Positions 60,601 to 64,000 of a DNA stretch of 64,000 nt are shown in pieces. The translations under genes and the position numbers were made by a program. The first letter of the stretch is position 1; every line of letters begins with the position of its first letter. The DNA comes from a virus, in the IMG/VR virus record IMGVR_UViG_3300037961_004808, positions 20,118-84,117 of that record, one strand, 5' to 3'. The notes beneath the pieces were generated by a model. The model worked only from the letters and a program-made list of their open reading frames with translations, was not told where the DNA came from and ran no database searches.

Positions 60601-63164
60601 CGGTTGATCTCAATGATCTGTCCACGACGCAGGTTGTGGGAGAACTTAGAGGTGATAACACCAACATTAGAAGACCAGGAGGCGTCAATGATGCTAGTTC
60701 CTTGACGCAGATCAATGTCACTAGTCAGGTCAGTGTTATCATTCTTGAATTTATCATCATCAATAACACTGCTAGTATCTTCTAAAGAGTAACCATTTTG
60801 TGGAGGTCCAGCAGTAGCACTACCATCAGGCAGAACATAGCGCAGTTGATAGATTTTTTGGATGTCCTTACGACCATCACGCTTTCTCTCAATATAAGAC
60901 CGAGTAGTCTCAGGCGTGATTGCCGTCTGGTTTGCTACAATAGCGGCATGGAGGTTGTTGCCAGTCTTGACAGTGATATACCAACCATTGCTATCATACT
61001 GGATAGGATGTCCAGGTTCTCCAGGTGTCTTATAGCGAACTTCAGAAGTAACAGTGAGACCACCACCCAGGTTGTTGATACCTGTGATGGGGTTGTTTGC
61101 AGCAGCATTCTCAGGAGTTGTGGCGATCCGGATCTGATCGTTTGCTAGAGAATTTGTAATAACATAGTAATCAGTATCATAATCAATACCATCAGGAAGA
61201 GAACCATTATCAGAGAAGAATCTTACACTCTCTCCAGGGATGAATGTGTGGTTCTCTTGCAGGGTGATGATATTGCTGGTGATGCTACTGATACCTGCAT
61301 TGGTACCAACCCGGTGCACTTTCTTACCAGAAGGTCCAGCACCAGTCAGCACAGTCATCAACACCTCAGCGGTGCGGACAGTGCCATCGATGTTGACCTT
61401 CAACAGTTCACCAACTCTCTGTCCAACGGTGTATACACCAGTGGTTGCTGGAGGAATGCTATCCCGCTGATTGTAGTCTCTCAGATATAGTTTGGTATCA
61501 CTGGCAGCAGCAGTTTTATCAACATCCAGTTTCAACCAGTTGCTGCTGGTCTCTTGGGTAAAGTCTCGCTGTGCAGGGAGAATACCAGTAATATAACCTT
61601 TGTCGTCCTTATTGAAAGCGTTCTGTTTGAAACCATCTGCCTTCAGAGCTTGTGCCCCGAAGTTAGAGTTAGAGTTAGTAATTGATGCGTCAGAACCTGA
61701 GTCACAAATAAAGTGAACACCGCAACCCACCGCAAAGGTAGACACCAACTGAAGTTGTGCGCTGTTAGACGCCTTGATGTGGAAACTTTCGTAGGTTGGT
61801 TTATGCCGTGCTAAACCGTCTGTGTGCAGCAGAGTACTAGAACCCAGTGCTGACTGATCTTGGTATGTGCCAGTTGTGGGATTGTATTTTACAAATGCAT
61901 TATCATCCTTGTTCAAGGAAACCCCAGTAAACTGGGCAAGCACCATAGATTTGAATCCAGTTGCCTTGGCACCATCAGCATGGAGACCATTGACACCAAA
62001 CACCGACCGCACAGAGCAGTTGAAAATGTATGGGGAGGCACTTGTTACAGTGTCACTCTCAACGGTGACCGTAGGAGACAACCCACTAAGGTTAGGTGTA
62101 GCAGTGGTAGCAGGTGCAGTGGTAACACTGTAGGTAAACAGAGTGTCACTCAGAACCTGAGACACAATATGGACACCATCGTACTCGGTGCCATTGACAT
62201 TGCTATTGCCAGCAACACCAACAATACTGATAGGAGTACCTACAGAGAGACCATGACTGTCACTGGTAACCACAGAAACTACAGTGGTTGCAGTCGCAGA
62301 AGAAGGATTGACACCAGAATAGATGTCAGCAATCTCAATAGCACCAACCTGAGAGATAGCACCAACAATACGAGATTCATCAATGACTTTCTCAAAGTCA
62401 CTGTTAGTCGGATATGATGGGATTGCCCGACCACTATTGTTACCATATGCCAGACTCAACTTGGCATAGTACATGTCCAGGTCGGTAAGACCCTTACCAT
62501 CTACCAGGTTCGCACCATCAGCATACTCAAAGCAAGTGAGTTTGTGGTGGGAGAAGTTTGGAGTATATACGTTTGTTGTATAATCTTTGAAGATCCTATC
62601 TGCCGGGTCACCATCAAACAGGGTGAACTCTCGGAAGTAGCAACCACCAGTTACTCGGAACAGAGCAGTAGCAGGGATGCTATTGTTAGCAGGATCTGGT
62701 ACGTATTTCGGTCTAATCTTAGTCTTACGCAGGTCTGAACCCACGATAGACGTGCCCCGAGGCATGATGACACCACCATGAATCGAGTTGAACTGATAAA
62801 GAACGTTGTCGGAACTCTGGATATTGAAGTTAGAACCAACGGAAAATTCGTTGATACTAACACTACCGCCACTCACATTGGTGGTGCTACCAGAGGTGTC
62901 GATCTGGTAACCAGGACGGTTATCAATATAGTGTACACCAGGTGATACGACAATAGTTGTCTTATCAAACTTATCGTTATCCTTTCCAAGCTGGAACGAG
63001 AACCTAGCAGATTCTAGCAATGCTCTTTGGATCGTCCTAAACGGGCGAGTCCGTGAGTTGCCAGTATTACTTACGTCATCTGTTGCATCCAGTTCTTCTG
63101 GATTGACGTATATAACATTACCCTGAATGTTCTTCAGGAAATTTTCAAGTCTACTTAGGGGCAT
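57687..63164 (-). CDS. Tail fibre protein, 1825 aa, with C-terminal tail-collar domain
   Basis: The N-terminus MPLSRLENFLKNIQGNVIYV is a conserved cyanophage fibre start. It is followed by a beta-helix-like region (TRPFRTIQRALLESARFSF). The middle contains modules also present in the baseplate giants (FGSGYSVNDVLTV and LQIENEIVRISNNAKNGIIR). The C-terminus ITPIGGIIMWSGGSVPSGWA...DGNNNTPNLKDRFVL...PPYYVLAFIMRIA is a phage tail-collar domain like that of short tail fibres (gp12-type). It is therefore likely to be an adhesin. It follows a late promoter that overlaps the stop of the 36-aa gene. Confidence 0.87.
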   Translation of the reverse strand: MPLSRLENFLKNIQGNVIYVNPEELDATDDVSNTGNSRTRPFRTIQRALLESARFSFQLGKDNDKFDKTTIVVSPGVHYIDNRPGYQIDTSGSTTNVSGGSVSINEFSVGSNFNIQSSDNVLYQFNSIHGGVIMPRGTSIVGSDLRKTKIRPKYVPDPANNSIPATALFRVTGGCYFREFTLFDGDPADRIFKDYTTNVYTPNFSHHKLTCFEYADGANLVDGKGLTDLDMYYAKLSLAYGNNSGRAIPSYPTNSDFEKVIDESRIVGAISQVGAIEIADIYSGVNPSSATATTVVSVVTSDSHGLSVGTPISIVGVAGNSNVNGTEYDGVHIVSQVLSDTLFTYSVTTAPATTATPNLSGLSPTVTVESDTVTSASPYIFNCSVRSVFGVNGLHADGAKATGFKSMVLAQFTGVSLNKDDNAFVKYNPTTGTYQDQSALGSSTLLHTDGLARHKPTYESFHIKASNSAQLQLVSTFAVGCGVHFICDSGSDASITNSNSNFGAQALKADGFKQNAFNKDDKGYITGILPAQRDFTQETSSNWLKLDVDKTAAASDTKLYLRDYNQRDSIPPATTGVYTVGQRVGELLKVNIDGTVRTAEVLMTVLTGAGPSGKKVHRVGTNAGISSITSNIITLQENHTFIPGESVRFFSDNGSLPDGIDYDTDYYVITNSLANDQIRIATTPENAAANNPITGINNLGGGLTVTSEVRYKTPGEPGHPIQYDSNGWYITVKTGNNLHAAIVANQTAITPETTRSYIERKRDGRKDIQKIYQLRYVLPDGSATAGPPQNGYSLEDTSSVIDDDKFKNDNTDLTSDIDLRQGTSIIDASWSSNVGVITSKFSHNLRRGQIIEINRLQSTNNTDGTDNSGFNGLFEVLQIDDKKTFRVGLNTNPGGISTITTGTPYTRHDESVVGSGRTFSPYFVRKDYGNAYQVFNHQTVQEYKSGVQDGIYNLTMLEYGNIPEVSPYDIGKNRFAQNINDLRPDIDVDNPVDDPEPTVSYAVRDDIGFVQSNDRANSITRESTLAIIEDTGIGIGVTEATVSGTDISANFAVEHGFNSIKTVGSLTGGSNLGTGGGNAEFYFSVNLEGGTGKGATADVTVAAAGVISSLDVVDFGSGYSVNDVLTVKGVPFSASGTDATVTVTEIDNNVGDVIQVVGVTSTAYNGLQRITNVTDPKILMYEGTVSAASTGGFVYHVGIATAVSNIVHDSSSGIATITMNRDIGLRRGDEIVISGANSVYNGQFAVLDRIGYGSSLTVSIPSATSPNFNGPNCIAHSAGISNRSKGQTISIYGGVTTEISSGLTTSSTSITLQDNNKIRRGDYLQIENEIVRISNNAKNGIIRGCLGTNPEAHNQYSAAVKIKVLPVEQRRHSVIRASGHTFEYVGYGPGNYSTALPQTQDRVLDDKQQLLAQSVSSRGGSVVYSGMNDRGEYFIGRKKIDALTGEEKFTINAFDTTLATEIPPAVDFNDLTVKQNFYSLGNSSLVDIQLKGNRSGDVGTSVFVGINGSNQTAPTSSTDQIILNTTFEKGGYIGWVRTTDSSQPWKRFGPITVDQTDHFAFDKLALGAASAGSNTLAVTGDSALTGDLSVSADFTSNTAVVGSAKVSDLTTSRVVIVGASGELEDNSGLTFSGNTLTANTLSVTNNATVGGTCTADTFSGNGITPIGGIIMWSGGSVPSGWALCDGNNNTPNLKDRFVLSSGDTYAAGTTGGSANAVVVQHDHTATSTSTSTVTDPEHNHIFPGDDQLGGAANSNTWPNRSAGQFTYDADSDFDETDAQYYRTTDESTGVTVATTTSTAIANEGVSGTGANMPPYYVLAFIMRIA

Positions 63165-63193
63165 TACCTATTCCAGACACCATTCCTTCAGAC

Positions 63194-63201
63194 TATTTAG
63201 G
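63194..63201 (-). promoter_or_regulatory. Late promoter variant (CCTAAATA) overlapping a stop codon
   Basis: The minus strand reads CCTAAATA and contains the TAA stop of the 36-aa gene. The 1825-aa gene starts 30 nt downstream. Confidence 0.55.
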
Positions 63202-63307
63202 GACCGTCATTATTATGTTTTCGGTAAATGAGATCCCAAATATCGGTGTCTTCCTCAGGAGGTTCCGGAGGTTTAGGTTCTTCTGCTCTTTTGTCCTCTT
63301 CTGGCAT
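63197..63307 (-). CDS. Small acidic, proline-rich protein, 36 aa
   Basis: The sequence reads MPEEDKRAEEPKPPEPPEED, then a short segment DIWDLIYRKHNNDGP. The start shares its first base with the stop of the preceding gene (TGATG). The Pro/Glu-rich stretch suggests a disordered peptide. The function is unknown. The gene is tentative but fits the overlap pattern. Confidence 0.5.
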   Translation of the reverse strand: MPEEDKRAEEPKPPEPPEEDTDIWDLIYRKHNNDGP

Positions 63308-63513
63308 CAGGAATAAACTAGTTCAATTTCTTCGTCAAGTTGGAGTGCAGTATTAGTCAGTGTCCAGACGCTCATGAACTGATCTACAGTATCGCATTCA
63401 AGTTCTTGAACTCCTCCGGCAGAACCGTAAATGGTAAAGTACCGTCCAGGAATGTTGATCTCGACTTTGGTGACGTGCTGATCATCTGTCCAGGTGTCGA
63501 TGTCGAAAGTCAT
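63307..63513 (-). CDS. Small beta protein, 68 aa
   Basis: The sequence reads MTFDIDTWTDDQHVTKVEIN, then IPGRYFTIYGSAGGVQELEC. It ends QLDEEIELVYS and is predicted beta rich. It lies between two small genes upstream of the 1825-aa fibre gene. No family was recognised. Confidence 0.62.
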   Translation of the reverse strand: MTFDIDTWTDDQHVTKVEINIPGRYFTIYGSAGGVQELECDTVDQFMSVWTLTNTALQLDEEIELVYS

Positions 63514-63554
63514 GTGTTGGATGCGATTGAAACCATTATACCCTACCAGGCGTC

Positions 63555-63785
63555 TCAGAGCAAGTCTGCTGTGACAGTAAAGTAAGCGTTTATGACGCCA
63601 CCACCGCTATTGCGGATTACGACAGACTTACCGTAAGGCATGGCATGCACAAACAGTTCTTGGAAAACAGTTCTGGGGGTGAGTTGAACGTGAATAGTGT
63701 CTACGTCAATCTTACCGCTCCAGTCTTCAGGGAGATCAATAATCCCATCAACGGTCACTGTGCCGCGAAATTCAACTTTGTTCAT
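63555..63785 (-). CDS. Small beta protein, 76 aa
   Basis: The sequence begins MNKVEFRGTVTVDGIIDLPE, includes MPYGKSVVIRNSGGGVINAY, and is predicted all beta. A GGAG site precedes the ATG, and a TATAAT (63809-63814 on this strand) lies upstream. It may be a small decoration or fibre-associated protein. Confidence 0.64.
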   Translation of the reverse strand: MNKVEFRGTVTVDGIIDLPEDWSGKIDVDTIHVQLTPRTVFQELFVHAMPYGKSVVIRNSGGGVINAYFTVTADLL

Positions 63786-63819
63786 AATAAAGACTCCGTG
63801 TACTATGTATTATAGCACG

Positions 63820-64000
63820 TTACTTGGTAATAGTGTTACGAGGACCTCGATATCGCTCGTCTAGAATGTTACGTTCTTCATCATCTGGTGCCATGAATAC
63901 GTTGGGGTCAGGATAGTCTTCCCAAGTTTTGCCTTCATAGTCAGTGATAAGAGGGTTGATGTCCTTCCTCTCACCATACACATGGTAGAAACAGTCGATG
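63820..64000 (-). CDS. C-terminal part of an unknown protein (runs off right edge)
   Basis: The frame is open from the right edge to a TAA at 63820-63822, about 60 residues. It reads FYHVYGERKDINPLITDYEG, then KTWEDYPDPNVFMAPDDEER, and ends YRGPRNTITK. The start lies outside the window. No family was recognised, although its position beside virion genes suggests a structural or assembly protein. Confidence 0.55.
   Translation of the reverse strand, partial: IDCFYHVYGERKDINPLITDYEGKTWEDYPDPNVFMAPDDEERNILDERYRGPRNTITK

Overview
The window is part of a lytic, T4-like marine myovirus genome, most likely a cyanophage of Synechococcus or Prochlorococcus. Four lines of evidence support this. There is a T4-type baseplate wedge block (gp25, gp6, gp8) with giant extra structural proteins between and after the wedge genes. 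Genes typical of T4-like cyanophages are present: a CobS-type AAA+ ATPase, DUF3310, a 2OG-Fe(II) oxygenase, a NodU/CmcH-type carbamoyltransferase and a collar-domain fibre. Genes are tightly packed with ATGA/TAATG overlaps. A repeated NATAAATA/CTAAATA late-promoter octamer lies upstream of the structural operons. No photosynthesis gene, tRNA, integrase, insertion sequence or CRISPR array is visible.

Layout. 1-24193 (minus strand): virion genes transcribed right to left, namely gp25, gp6, a 2746-aa and a 965-aa structural protein in the position of T4 gp7, gp8, a 2357-aa DUF4815 protein, four small genes, and the start of a fibre gene that runs off the left edge. 24207-32064: an accessory surface-chemistry block with a glycosyltransferase, a carbamoyltransferase, two divergent sulfotransferase-like paralogues and four tandem SGNH-hydrolase-like genes. 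32087-32790: a small early operon (DUF3310, a Cys-rich protein and a 55-aa protein) with a sigma-70-type promoter and a strong terminator. 32847-33576: a gene-free segment between convergent operons, rich in inverted repeats and CTGTGTG motifs. 33577-39671 (minus): about 20 small early genes with duplicated leaders and hairpins, including a methyltransferase/PD-(D/E)XK nuclease pair. 39764-43459: a CobS-like MoxR ATPase and a metallopeptidase-VWA protein, each behind the same 16-nt promoter sequence. 43459-46542: a VOC protein, KdsB, a SIS-HAD fusion and an unknown protein. 46548-64000 (minus): a second structural block of fibre proteins with a 2OG oxygenase embedded in it, ending in a truncated gene.

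How it fits together. The two structural blocks build the baseplate and a complex fibre apparatus. Several giant proteins share the same three beta-rich repeat modules, so they probably diversified by module shuffling. The accessory genes could modify host or virion glycans by sulfation, carbamoylation, de-esterification and Kdo-type sugar activation. The early block carries small proteins of unknown role and a nuclease/methyltransferase pair whose methyltransferase has altered catalytic motifs. All functional calls come from reading the translated sequences; no database search was run.
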